Below are positions 1-13,167 of a stretch of DNA of 64,000 nt, piece by piece; the stretch's first letter is position 1; every line of letters begins with the position of its first letter. Below the pieces are notes generated by a model, which was not told the DNA's origin, did no database searches, and saw only the letters and a list, made by a program, of their open reading frames with translations. The DNA comes from Wuchereria bancrofti (taxonomy: Eukaryota > Nematoda > Chromadorea > Rhabditida > Onchocercidae): contig SSBO01000007.1 of the NCBI GenBank assembly GCA_005281725.1, positions 3,912,402 through 3,976,401 on the forward strand, in the 5' to 3' direction. The position numbers and the translations under genes are program-made.

Positions 1-1071
1 TCTTCCACAAAAAGAAAAATATATTTTAAAAATACCCATCTCCCACAATTTAATTAGTGCTTTTATGTTTCGTCGCTGTAAACTGACTCCATTCACTAAC
101 TTCAGTTCAAATTCCGCAAAAAGATGATCGAAATGCTTTAAACTTCTCTTCACTTTATCGCTATAATGTGTTGGATCTCTAAGAGATTGATCTTTCAGCA
201 AATCGCGCAAAGTATCCAAATGTTTCGTTAACGCACGAGCCATTGGTCTTATGGCTTCTGATTCTACTTCATGATCAATTATGTTTGATCCTGCCGTAAG
301 GCACTGAAATGAAACGTCTATTAGTGCCACTTCCAGTAGCAGTCTAATTATTTTCATCTAGTAGTATTCATATATTTATTAAATGAATACATTATTCATA
401 TATTTATCAAATGAATACATAAATATATAATGTATTTGGAAGTATCAAGATCAAAAAAAACAAAAAAAGAATCAAAAAATATGGATCATAAGCTACTGGG
501 AAAATACAACCAATTACAAGTATAATTAATTTTGTCTAAAAACATTTGCCTCAGCGCCAAACCAAAGTTGTCCGGGTAAATTGTCATGCATGATCTCTTC
601 TGGAAACTTCACGCGGTAATCACGACAGGCACGATCTGATTCACGTGGAAATACTTGCTGTATCATTTCTGCTGTAACAAAGCTAAAGTGAATATCTTTC
701 GAAAATAGTCTCTGAATCTTAAACTAGTAGCTCTAATATCTCAATTTAATCCCATCGGTTTTAGAATAGAAACACCTTTTTTAGAGATGAAGTACTTAAC
801 AGATAAATGAAGAATGCTCAACATAATGCCCCTGACCTTGTTCACTTGCTAGAGTGTTTAAAGACGAAAAGAACGATAAACTGACAAATTATATGCAACA
901 GACGATCCTGTGCTTGCCTCAATTTGTTAACTAGATGGCTACAACGCTCTGGGTCACGACGTCCATCAAATGAATCTAATTCGTTGGCCACTGCATTCAG
1001 TGCCTCGTCTGCATAGTAAAATTTCGCCAGTGGATTCCAGTCGTCCACACGAGGCTTGTTGACCAGCTTAC
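1..1071 (-). CDS. lst-2: LST-2 / ZFYVE28 homologue, N-terminal exons (partial)
   Basis: Partial gene; three exons seen on the minus strand at 1071-886, 671-550 and 303-101, continuing past the left edge. The spliced peptide reads [20 protein letters not shown]..., then [50 protein letters not shown], then [20 protein letters not shown] and [10 protein letters not shown]. This collinear block matches the conserved N-terminal region of lateral signalling target 2 proteins; the family's C-terminal FYVE zinc finger would lie outside the window. In C. elegans the family negatively regulates EGFR/LET-23 signalling at endosomes (family knowledge). The first coding exon with the ATG was not found; it should lie upstream of 1071. 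Exon 671-550 appears to end at GAG followed by gcaaat, a GC donor. Family assignment is firm; outer exons are missing. Confidence 0.85.
366..421. repeat. Two tandem copies of a 28-nt AT-rich repeat
   Basis: Two near-identical copies start at 366 and 394 in the lst-2 intron. Each begins ATTCAT and contains ATGAAT, so each copy is also an inverted repeat. One base differs in the body (ttattaaat versus ttatcaaat). Confidence 0.8.
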
Positions 1072-3831
1072 CTGAAATTGTAAATTCTAGTTTGACAACT
1101 GCCATATAAAATTTCCAATATAATCTATAATTTGGTAAAACAAATAAAACTAACGCAAGCTTTGCATAGTAGCCGATGTAATACTCCACCAAGAAATGAT
1201 TGCGCCCTTTTTTCCACTTTTAATACTACAATAAAACTAACAACTGAACAACGAAAAGAAATGAATATACGAACAAACCAGAAAGACCAATTTCAACAAT
1301 TCTGAAAAATCAGAAATGACTTACAGCCTTATATATTTCATTTTAATCAATGGGTGCTCTTGCAAATTTCCTTCTACATAACACTTCTAAGTCATCATGC
1401 ATCGAAAGAGAGAAGGAAAGAGAGGGAGATATTGCACTGCCGTATAGCTATGTGGAATATGGGGAAGAAATGGTGTTTCAAAAACAGAACCTCAGAAAAA
1501 ACCCTGACTTGATTTTAAAAAAATAATGAAAAATGAACGAATAAGGTGAAAATAGGTCGGTCCACATTCATAGTTTAAGCAACTTATACATGTATTTGCA
1601 ACATACAAAAGAAGAGCTATTGTGGTTTCTACAATTAAGATAAAGTTCTCTCATCAACTCCTACGCTTTCCTGCCACAGTTCTGATATCTGGAACTTGAT
1701 AGTGATAGAAGATGCCCTAAATATGCTTAGTAAGCCCATTTCCAGATCCATTTGTCGTTCCATTTCATAAAGTAAATCAGAAGTGTAGATAAGACTATTA
1801 CGAAGGAAAACAGAAAGCCATGCCAAGTAGACAAAGTAATGGATTGACAAAGATAAAAATAAAGAGATGTGTTTAACGCCAAAGGAACAGCCTGAATCCT
1901 ACTAGCCCACTGAGTCTTAACTTAACTCTGGCCAACTTACACCCTTCCTCATATCACCCAACAAACTTAATGCCAACATGCAACATAATCAAGCTGGTAC
2001 ATGGATCACAAGATTCATCAGACCAATTTACCATATCACAAGCAAGGAAAACAATTTGCAACTTTAGTTCCCACTGGGATTAATGACAAAGTGAAACAAA
2101 CTTGGCAATGAGTGACGTTTCAGGGTATCACGTGGGAAGGAACGAGCAGATATTGATCACAATTAATTTAAAATCTTGAGTCATTTTAATAAGATTTCTC
2201 ATTGAAATCCAGCAGTGTATTGTTCAGTTGTCACTGCATTATTTCATTTCATATCTGTTAACAATCCTTCGTCATATCTTCACCACCTCTATCCTTACGT
2301 CTTATATCCTCTTCTTAATACCTTGGCAAATCCTCCTCAAAGACAACTATCTGTGAGTGACTGTTTATGGAACGATTGGCCTATCTACAAATAATCTATC
2401 AATGAGTGACTGACTGCGATACCGTACTCGAGCACCACGTTTACCTAATATGGGGCGGTCTGAATTTCATATGCTATGCGTTTTTTAGCATTTTCATAAA
2501 TTTGCATAATATGAAGGATGAGTGAATTGCAGTTCATTCGCTCCATATATTCACGTTACAAATCCAAGCACTGAATAGGTTTCACCATTTATTTCAGCTT
2601 CTGTTTTTTGTTGTGAAAACGTACAGGTCTTACACGATCGCCACCACGTACGTTACTGACGTACTTCGGATTGCGATATCTCACATGTTCATGCCCATGC
2701 CTTCAAGCATCTGGAGGGTAATGAAAGAAACATGTATGCGTATATCAGGCCTATACGTGGTTACACATTTCGTTGTAGGTGACGCATTCCAACAGGGAAA
2801 GCCATCCAACAACAATGAAGTCTATAAGGGTGCAAGTAAAGCCTATTGGAAATTCACGTATTGGTGATGACAGGGAGAAGGTGGAGGCAGCTATCTTTTT
2901 CTTACGTTGTCAGGTGTCGCTGTTGCTCTTTCGTTACGTACTTTACCATCTTCTAATTATGGAACGAATTTTTTTTCTGTTGACGCAAATGTTCTAGATA
3001 ACCTTTTAATATTGTGTTTCACAATAAAACCATCAAGTCTTACTTGTACTCCTACGAGGTTTCATTTTATTAGTAGACAACGGATAGGAGATGAAGCAGA
3101 ACTAGAGAATTAACAACATTATAACTTTTTCGAACCACGATGCACACTGATTATTTTTATGAGGTGTGATGAAGTATGAAAGGAGAGCGATGGACGGTTG
3201 TAGATTCTCTTAGTATTGAGAGCAGAAGTAATTGCTTCATAATTACGGTGAATGGTAAAGATGAAACTGAATATGAATTCACGTTTTGACAACTAATTAT
3301 GGTTAGTTCAAACTTCGTGCGGAAGCTAAATATATTTACATAACGTGGATTAAATAAAATAACTACTGTATTTACATTGTCTTTTGCTTTATTTAGTTTA
3401 TTCACCCGCGTGAACGTGACATTTAGGAATGGATGACAAGGAAATACATCGAAGAGATACGTATAATGTATCTTAAGCCACTGGATGAATTGTGTAGCGG
3501 GAGAAAGCGGGCAGTTGGTAAATAACTTCCACTTTACAAATTTACAATTCTCAACTCACATTCATAAACATCCCTTATGTTCAAGTTTGACATTTTTCAA
3601 GTAAATAGAAGATGCAAAGAATAAGTAAGCACTTTGTGTATTTGCTATTCTTACTTATTTTACCATACTCTTCTAACTTTTGTAAAATTGTTTCTAACTA
3701 CTAAAGAGGACATAATTTATATTTTATAACAAGTATCCTTTCTCATCGGTATTTTACTTCCCTTTAAAACTTTTTACAGTTAAGATTTGTTTGCATTTAT
3801 CTTATTTATTGTAGAATTTGTAAGTAAATCA
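1072..3831. other. Intergenic / 5' region between lst-2 and the next gene
   Basis: No convincing coding exon. It should contain the promoter and probably the missing first exon of the minus-strand lst-2 gene. Short open frames around 2613-3113 (+) have no recognisable domain and irregular composition. Confidence 0.5.
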
Positions 3832-5692
3832 ATGGAATCTTCAAGCGGTAGCTCAGCACAGGGAGCGATTGCTACGAATAAGGTTGATGGCACTGAGGGC
3901 AGTCACGTGAAAGTTGCCGAAAAACTACAGCGTACATAAATTATATTTGCACGTACATTATATTAGCCTTACCTTTCATGCTTTCTGCTAATATCTTAAA
4001 TTGTTTAAATTTAAAATTTTCCAAAAATATGCTGCTAAAATACGAACTTATGAATTATTCATTGGCAGATATTTTTATAAATATTTAAAAATGTTTGCGT
4101 GCTATGCATCAAGCGACAGAGTAATTATTGACTCAGAATTGATTTATGATTTGTAGTGTTGTATCAAAATTTATCTTCATAATAACTTAAGAGATTCGTA
4201 GAGTTGAATTTTGAGAAGCTTTGAAAACTCTGCAACAAAATGATGTGGAAATGACACAAGATTATCGGCCACTAACTCGTGAAAAAACAGTTTCATTGGC
4301 TGACTGTTGCGCATTGTATCGGTTGAAAACAAACCTAAAGGCAATGGAAGAGCTACTGGATATACAAGCAAGCTTGGATAAGTTTGTTTCTTTTTAAAAT
4401 CTTTTTTCTTCATGAAAATGTTAAGTGATTTCTTCAAAAGTAGACAGTATGCGATGAAATGAAACAGATGCAATTAATTTCTTCTTTTTTTTCTCCTAAA
4501 AGGCATTTTGAACTGAAACTTTTTTGCATTTTCACTGAAGATATCAACTTAGAAAGTTATGTATCAAGCAGTTAGATACAAACAGCTATGATTAATTTTG
4601 TAGATGGTTCGAGAATAATAAAGCTAATGTGGCTAAACACAAGGAATTATTAAAAAATTTATTAACTAATGCTCTTACAAATTTTGAAATGGCATACATA
4701 ATCACCGAGTTATTTGCTATTCCACAAGTACCGCTACAAGAAATCCAGAAAAATAAAGTCAGTTGAACAATTGGAACATTTGCATCACTTTGAAAATGCA
4801 GGTTTCCTCCCATATCATTGCAGGAAATCATACATTTCAACTTCGTCTCAGAATGAGCTTTATCAACACATTTACTTTGTTTGGATTCTCTCATATTCAT
4901 TGTCTCAGAAAGGGCAAGTGTCACATGTGGCGATTCTCTTGTTTTATTTCTTGTAGCCAGAATATAGCAAATATATTCGATCAAACATTGGTACAAGGAA
5001 CATTGCCATTATCAACAAGCCACTAAATAAGGGAATTATTACGAAAGACTATATAAAAAAACTTGAAGGACAGATCAGTCATTTTAGGTCAGTCACTTAT
5101 ACTTTTCCCCTTTGACGGCAAACAATGGAAATCAAATTCAAATGTCCAAAATTGAAATTTAAGTATTTGACAGAAAAAATAAGCTGGTATTGTTTGATTT
5201 ATTGTAAAGAGAATCATTTATTAAGAAACTGCAGCATCAGTTTCCAAAAAATCCTGGCACTCACTTCTTTTTTTGACTTTCTCACATTCACCTTTAATTA
5301 CATTTACAGGACAGTAGTGTATGAAATTGCAAAGAATCTCGAAATTATTACTGAAACAGTTGCTGCGAATGTTCGAGATCATCATTTGGAAGTGAACGTA
5401 AAACAGGTAATGATGTTAATGGCACAAGAACTCTTTCAATAAAAACATTCAATATCCGTTTAGTATTTGGAAGGATATAATAAATAAAAAAAAAGATCGC
5501 AAACAAATAACACAAATGATTTTTTTTTAGATAGCAGTAATTGTCAATAATTTGCCGCCTAGATATCGCTTTCCAGAAACAATTCACCTTTCACCTTTTG
5601 CAAAAAAACTGCTGACAAATGCACCTCCGAGTCCGAACGAAGATCTGTTTGGCAATTTTGTTAGTAATTTCTTCAGGCAATTTCCAGTTTAA
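3832..5692 (+). CDS. Unrecognised 269-residue helical protein, six exons
   Basis: Model: exons 3832-3931, 4216-4381, 4604-4757, 4957-5087, 5310-5406 and 5531-5692; all phases agree and the total is 810 nt. A T-rich acceptor (AG at 3813-3814) precedes the ATG. The N-terminus is Ser/Gly/Ala-rich (MESSSGSSAQGAIATNKVDG). The middle (residues about 35-130) is Lys/Glu/Leu/Asn-rich and probably helical, with segments such as LKTNLKAMEELLDIQ and HKELLKNLLTNALTNFEMAY. The C-terminal exon is proline-bearing (NNLPPRYRFPETIHLSPFAK) and ends FFRQFPV. No signal peptide, membrane span or catalytic motif is visible. The exon 2 acceptor is a weak TTTTGAG. Good phase continuity and protein-like composition say the gene is real; I cannot name a family. 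A small subunit of a larger complex would fit the look, but that is only a guess. Confidence 0.65.
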
Positions 5693-7128
5693 TCATTCAA
5701 AATATTGAAAATTTTTCGTCTCATTTTTCGTCTGGGTAGTTTAATAGGTCAAAAAATTTCGGTCACAAATTAACTCACCATTTAATTAACTATTCTTTGT
5801 TTGTAAAACTTAGTAATAATTGTTAATTCTTCAGAGATAGATAATTTACATAGTGGTAGCAGTAATTCGAAACTATTAATTCAGCCATTACAAACATTTA
5901 AGTCACGCTCTCTTCGAAGTACACAGTTGAAGAGTCATTTTTATTTTTTGCAACAAAAAATCACATTTTGTGCCAGTTTGCAAGACAAGTTAAAGAAGTC
6001 ATTTTTTTTTAAACATTGACAAAAGTTTCCAGTTTCGCTCCTTTCCTACTTACACTCAGTACAAGCAACTAAACCTTTACCAATTCTGTTTAATTGTCGA
6101 CAAAAAAATTTTAGAAGTTAACTTTGAAATTTAAATTGAAATTCTTCACGCTTAATTATATTTGCAGCCAGATATGAAGCATGAAAAATGAAGAGATGTC
6201 ACTAATTGAATCAAAAAACTGTTGTAGTGCTGCTTGTTTCATTTGGGAAAAAATGAGATTGTTTTGGAAGAGTAAGAAAACCCAAGTCACTGAACAATAA
6301 AATTTGAAATTTGAAATGAACGGAATACATGAACTACGATCACTCTAACCTCATTAATGAACACTCACTGGCGTAGTCTCGAATTCGAATAATGCTGCAT
6401 CATACTAACAGCTCTAAAAGCACTCAAGACAGTAAACTTGTTATAATCAAATAAATAAATGAAAGGAAATTTCCAGAAAACTGCATAAGAAATATAATGC
6501 TATTTGCAAAGTGGTAGAATTCTCTTTAAAATTCGCCTTTATCCATCCAGGTAGTTAAAACGACATGAGGGAAAGAACTTAAAAAATGATATTGTATATA
6601 GAGGGCATTTAATTGTCAAGATAACATCGTACCTACGAGAGTTGTGTCAAATTATATCTAGCGTGAACAATCCATCCGACTGGCATACAACTCTTAAAAC
6701 CACGTAAATAATGTTAAACAAGGAATCGACATGTGTGTGCGTCTGCAATTTTCGTAGTGCCCCACGCTGAATTGTGTTCTGTCGTGATTGGTCTCATGTG
6801 AACTTCGCGTGAGATACTGAGAGGGTGGCAGAGCTCGGACGTGTCACATGTGGCAGTGTGACATTGCCCACTTATTTCGTGTTAGCCACGTATAGAAACA
6901 CTAGTAAGGGATGGACAAATATCTCTGTGGGGTGGCTGGGAGGGAGAAGTACCGGCAGTCAGAATCAGGCGTCTCATAACCACATACTCTGTTCATTATC
7001 TGTCTAATAGGAACTGTCAACTTGACCTTATTCGCATTGGTGCATCATTCTAAAAAAACAGTCACTGTAATACTTTAGATGAATGCTTTAGCCGGTTAAG
7101 AATTCCAGGTTGTAAATGAAAGACAGTC
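5693..7128. other. Intergenic region upstream of guf1
   Basis: Nothing coding that I can support. A T-rich acceptor with AG at 7107-7108 lies 20 nt before the guf1 ATG and probably serves trans-splicing. Confidence 0.5.
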
Positions 7129-10100
7129 ATGTCGATAACGACAATTACACGAGCCGCTGCACCAATGACTGGGAATTGCAGTAGCGCTATGCTTATTATA
7201 GGAAGACGACATTTTTCATCATCCTTGGCTGAAAAGTTGAGAAAAACAAATAGGAAGAAAGTGATCGATTTAGCAGCCTATCCACCAAGTATTACTAGTT
7301 TCTTTTTGGTTCATTCTCTTCATGCTTTTTTATGCATAGTAACATGATGCCAATGCATGCATGCCTTATCAACATGAAGCGCAGTTCGAGGAATGGACGA
7401 ATTACCTTTCTTGTCTTTCGTTTTTGGAAATGTTGGTATTGTTTTTCATCAGTTTGGCTCACTACTTTATGAAATAGTTTGCTGATGCATAAACTGAATC
7501 TGTTTCTAATTCTTGAAGAAAAAATACGTAACTTTGGCATTGTGGCCCATGTGGATCACGGCAAAAGTACTCTGGCAGATCGATTTCTTGAATTGACAGG
7601 CGCCGTTGAGAAAAGTAATCATGCTAGTCAAATGCTTGACAAATTGCAGGTTTCCTTCACTATTCATAATCTTGTCTTCTAATTAATGAGCGTTTATAAT
7701 TGTTTCTGTCAGTTTATTAAACATTCTGGTTAAACTTTATAAATATTTAGCAAACTTATTTTTTGCAGGTGGAGCGGGAACGTGGTATAACGGTGAAAGC
7801 GCAGTCATGTACTATGTTTCATAAGGTATTTCCATTAAATGTATGATTGCTTGATTTTGTCAACATGTGGAATTACACCGAAGTTTTGTAAATAATTTGA
7901 CAGTCATATAACTCAAAGCAGGTAGTTATCAAATAGAAACGATGGGAAGATTTTGTAAATAAACGGTTTCAGTTAATTCTATTATACCCAAATATATTTC
8001 CAAATAGTAGGATTTTTAACAGGATAAGCTAGAAGATAGATAAGAGCTAGAATTTGGAAAAAGTCATTATTTCATGTAATGAACGACTGAAACAAAATGA
8101 TATTATAAATATCTCACAGGATTGCATGTTGAATTTAATCGACACTCCTGGTCATGCTGACTTCAGTTTCGAGGTTTCTCGGTCTCTTACTGCTACTAAT
8201 GGAATTCTGCTTCTTGTCGCCGCTAATCAGGTCGTAGAATTCTGCGTCGCTTTTGAAAACTTTCTATCAGGTTTGTAAAAATTTTTGGCCAAATATACAA
8301 CGCTGCTACTTACAGGGTGTACAGGCGCAAACGGTGGCTAATTTTTGGTTAGCATTTGAAGCTGGTTTAACAGTAATCCCAGTTATCAATAAAGTTGATC
8401 TCAAGAGCGCTAACGTTCCACGAGTTCGTTCAAATTCCATTGTTTTTTATTCTTTGTTTTTTTATTCAATTCAACTAATTCTATATTTTTTCAGAAAATT
8501 TCATAGAATTAATATGGGTCGGAAGCCTGAGCAGTCTCTGTCCTGATATAGAATACTTTTATCCCTGCTTAACTTCCATCGTTCTTTTTCATTTTCGAAC
8601 ATTTGTAGGTAGTATCACAAATGGGGAATTTATTCGATTTTTTGCCATCAGAAATACTTTATACTTCTGCTAAGAATGGTACTGGCATTGACGATGTCTT
8701 GGATGCCATTGTTGAAAGGTTATACATTTGCAATATTTATTACTTCATATTAAAGATGGATTTTTCCAAGCATACCTCATAACTTAAACACTTATTGGGG
8801 TCGCTTCATATTTTTCTTTTTTTCATTCTCACTCTTCTGCAGACTACCACCACCCAAAGTTGAGACACATTCTCCTCTTCGTGCACATATTTTTGATTCC
8901 TGGTATGAGACTCATCATGGTCCAGTGGTTTGCGTTGCTGTGCATGATGGTGTGATTTCAAAGGGGCAGAGAATACGAACGTATCATAGTGACTGTGAAT
9001 ACGAAGTGTTGGTAGTGGGCATCATGATTCCGAATATGTATGAAGTTGAGGTTAGGTCGTTTGTTTATGATTTCAAATGATTTATTGCCATCCTTTTTTC
9101 TTTTATTTCTATTTCTTTTTTCTTTTATTTTTTTTATTTTTATTTCAAAGAGGTGTTGTAGTGTTTATGTGCTGGTCAAGTTGGCTATCTGTTAACAACG
9201 ATGAAATCAGTACAAGATGCTGTTGTTGGAGAAACGTTATATGATGTAAACAATGAACGGAATATGGTACAACCCATGCCTCTAATAACGGTTCGAGTTT
9301 GAGGTGTGGACAAATTAGCATGTTAACAAATTAGCATTTCTAGTCATATCTGTACTGAGAGTGGTCAGTTAGTGTATACACAGTGAAAAAACAGGGCAAA
9401 TTCTTCCTGCTAAAATCTTCAAAAAAAAGCAAGAATGAAGGGCTGGTCAAATTGTAGCCCACTCCGCCGTGCATTTACGCCAGTATTTATCCGACAAACA
9501 TAAATGAATATAACGCCTTGCGCGTTGCGCTTTACAAATTGGCTTTAAATGATTCATCGGTGCAAATACAACATAGTAATAGCACTGCGTTGGGGAATGG
9601 TTTCAAGATTGGTTTCTCAGGACATCTGCATATGGAGGTAATTTTCTGCTTATTAAACTTATCAAAGGCAAGACAGCCATAATAGTTGGTTTTTTTGGAA
9701 AAAAAAATTTCACTTTTTTTTAATCTTTCTAATAAATATATGAAACATCGGAAGTTAAGGTAACTATTTTTCAGGTTTTTTGTGCGAGATTGGAGCAGGA
9801 ATATGATGCTGACATTACCATAACTGCACCTAGTGTCGAATATCGCGCTGTCATTAAAGACAATCAGACTATTATAAAAAAAAGGTATTTTATAGAATCT
9901 TAACCTTATCTGCTACATTGGTATTATTTTTTTAAGTTGAAATGGCCATTTTCCTGACATCCTCTAATAAGATTTAAAGTTCTTTTGTTTTTTTCTGGAT
10001 GAACATTACTTTTCATATGTTCAACTTCTTATTTTTTCTAGATATAACGGTCAGCGTGTTATTCGTCTTTTGGATGCTAGTGATTTCCCGGCTTACCCCA

Positions 10101-11540
10101 GCGACATTGATCATTTCTTAGAACCGATGATAAAATTAACACTTTTATTATCCAGTACATATTGCGAGCACGTAGAAAGATTATGTGTTGATGCTCGTGG
10201 AGAACAAGGTATCATTTGTGCTTAGTGCAGCTGATTTATATATTTATTATATACATATGTAGCATATTTTCATAAAATCAGTTTTTTGAACTTATTTTCT
10301 GTAAGAGATGGAAATATCAAGCTTTCTTTATCTCGTTCATTCAGTTGAGAATAATGCGTTGGATACAGACTGTATTATGCAACAATGGAGATTACCTTTT
10401 GCTGAAGTTTGTATGGACTTTTTCGAGAGATTAAAAAGGATCACGAGGTTGCTATTTTTACTTATTCCGTTTTGCCAGATTACTATTTCTTGCAGAAGGT
10501 CGTTATCTTTACTCAGCACCTAATTACTCAATGCTTCATAGTTTTTTGGTTCTTTTTTAAGAAAAATTTCGAATGACAGAAATCTTCATTTATATTTTAG
10601 TGGTTATGTGACATATAATTACCAGTGGGATGGCTTCCAAAAGGCAACAATTGAATTGCTTATGATAAATATCAATGATCTTCCTATTTATGAATTCTCA
10701 GAGATAATGCCTTCAAATCAAATTAAAGCAAGAGCTAAAGAAATTGTAAAGAAATTGAAAGAAGTTAGTTTTCACACAATTTCTGAAGATTTTTCACCTT
10801 CAACTTTATTTCCATTTCTGATTTTTCATTAAGAAAAAAAATATTTTGAAAATTTTTATAATGCAGGAGATACCTCGTCAGCAGTATGAAGTACGAATTA
10901 AAGCTACTCTTGGACAAACAAAAAAGGCGCTAGTACAGACAGTCATTGCATCGATCAAAAAAGATTTCACAGGTCGATTGAAAGGCAATTTTGGAGGTTT
11001 GGTAACTCTTGGGCTTGGTTTAATAGTCTTTATTCTGCTTTTGCCAGCTAATGAAAAATTTTTTGCTTCATACCAATTTTTTATCTGCTAGATTTCACTT
11101 TTTTTTAAATTTCATTTGTTTTATCATGTGTCATGTTTTTATTATATCTTCATTTTTCTTTCATCTGCGTGTTTGCTTATTTTAATTACTACAGTATTTT
11201 AATAAGTTTAATCTCTTGCGATATTCTTATCATTGTTCACTAACACACTTCATTTTTTGAACATTCAACTCCATTTCTTTTCATGTAAAACTCTTTATTT
11301 CTTGGTGATTTTTATTTTTCATTTTTTATGGTAAATATTTCTGTTTTTTACCGTTTCATTCTAATTGGTTGGGAACGTTTCTGTAAGAAATTGTAAAAAC
11401 CGTTCATTCTAATTCTAGGTAGTGGTTGGGAACGTTTCTGTAAGAAATTGTCGGATCAGAGAAAAGGAAAGGAACGGATGAAACAGCTGGGTCAAGTACA
11501 AGTCCCTAAAGAAGCATTCATCAATGTACTGCGAAGGTAA
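7129..11540 (+). CDS. guf1: GUF1 / EF4 (LepA) mitochondrial translation GTPase
   Basis: Fifteen exons: 7129-7288, 7519-7649, 7769-7825, 8120-8230, 8316-8423, 8609-8718, 8843-9050, 9162-9290, 9458-9637, 9775-9884, 10042-10208, 10345-10447, 10601-10763, 10867-10996, 11419-11540; 662 residues, about the family's usual length. The N-terminus ([19 protein letters not shown]) is a basic, Ser-rich mitochondrial presequence. GTPase motifs are intact: G1 AHVDHGKST, switch [12 protein letters not shown]3 DTPGH, G4 NKVD, G5 SAKNG. Domain II follows ([20 protein letters not shown], then CAGQVGYL), then the EF-G-like domains and the LepA C-terminal domain ([15 protein letters not shown] ... [18 protein letters not shown]). 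The protein is a ribosome-dependent GTPase acting on stalled mitochondrial ribosomes (family knowledge). Intron 14 carries a duplicated copy of the start of the last exon. Exon 4 could begin somewhat upstream of 8120. Confidence 0.93.
11367..11451 (+). repeat. Short direct duplication at the last guf1 3' splice site
   Basis: A 28-nt stretch (GGTTGGGAACGTTTCTGTAA..., ending AAATTGT) occurs at 11367-11394 in the intron and again at 11424-11451 in the last coding exon, offset 57 nt. The flank CCGTT(T)CATTCTAATT is also repeated. The upstream copy lacks the CTAGGTAGT that contains the acceptor. Confidence 0.9.
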
Positions 11541-13167
11541 TATGATTCCTCGTTACTGTTGAATGTACTAGAAGGTGCACTTTGGCAAAATACAGTGATG
11601 TTTTGGTGAATCAAATCGAAGTGGAGTATTTTGATAATAATACTGGAGGTCATCACCATTATTTTTCATCCTCGAGTTGTTTTATAATTGGTATGATTAA
11701 CGTCATTTCTAGTATGTAATTAATAAATACCTCCGTTATCCTTTCCCTATTTCTTTTTTTGGAATGCTGGCATTTTAAAGGAAGAATTGAAGTTTAGCTA
11801 CAAAATAATTTTGGCACTGACAGTTTCCGTAAATGATATTAATCCAGTTTTGCTTTTATCGATAATAAATATTTAAGAAAGAAAGAGTTTCAGATTGAAA
11901 TGCAGGTCTTAATTTCCATAATTTTTAGGGAAGATTCCACTCAGCTTCCTTTTGATGAGAGATTCTTTTTTTTGTTTCATGTTGATAGTCGATTTGATTA
12001 TTAATAAAGGATTTAGTGAAGTCATCTTTATGAAAGTTTTCCATACATATTTGCAAATGAAGGTGAATTTAATTCTATAGTTCATTCAATTATTCAACTA
12101 AAAAATTATTTGTTTGTGAACTGCTTATGTCATGTAGAAATTATATTATGCTTCTGCTGGCATTAAAATTAAGGAATCAATCTGAAACCAGTTGATTTTG
12201 CAATTCTGTTGGAATTATTGCAAAAACTACTGAAATATATGAAAAGAGTAGGTATATTGTGTTACGTTTTCGTGTGATAATTTCTATTGCGAAGGCATCT
12301 ATTTTCCATAAGCTGAAACGGCGGCTACTGATGTAGCAAGAAGAAATTATTAGAAATGTATACAATTGTTGGATCAATCTAATTCTCAATTACCAAAGAT
12401 TTATTTTACATAATTAATCTTATATCCCACTGTGCAGATTTCATTAGTGGTAGCCCGGCAGTTAAATAGTATAAAACTGCAATCATTGCTTGGTGTGGAA
12501 ATGAAAACTTAACAGTGGTCTCATTTCAGCTGAGTTACCCAGCCAAGTAAAGTTTCAATTGCGAAAAAGTATTCTGAAGTGTATCTCACAAAGTTGGTAG
12601 GAAAGGTGCATCTCTGGTTATATCATCCATTAAACAATTATAGGGGACATTCTTTCTATGGCATTCTCGAAGATATAGGACATCTGTGACATGAAGAGAT
12701 GTACTGTGTCTATATGTCTGTCTGCATGTTCTTAACATATGAGATGTTATTATCTCTGTAATAAATTTCTCAATAGCAAAGTAATTTGCGCTTGTTGACC
12801 ATTTCGTTCATCGTATGGAATTTGGCTGTTGATATAGTGGGAGGTTGTTTGTACTGTGTCGTTTTTTTTCTCCTTGTCAAACTAGAACAGGAAATCTTAG
12901 ATGTTGAGCGAATTCTGCGCTGAATGAATTGAGAAAGTAACATATCGGAACAACGTGCATTGAAAAGGGAGGGATAGACAAGAAAGTAGTTAAAGCAAAG
13001 AATACATCTGAAATGGCTTTATGGATGTCTCAAAGTATTATAAACACTGTATATTGATGATTATGATGATAAGCTGAAATTTTTTAAATTATAAACATTA
13101 TAAGCACATCTGCTTATTCTTTTTTCCTTGTAATACTTAATATTTTTCAGTCATAAACTGAGTGATA
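11541..13167. other. Intergenic region between guf1 and the tetraspanin gene
   Basis: AT-rich, no supported coding exon. A TTTTTCAG at 13143-13150, 18 nt before the next ATG, is a likely trans-splice or leader-intron acceptor. Confidence 0.5.
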
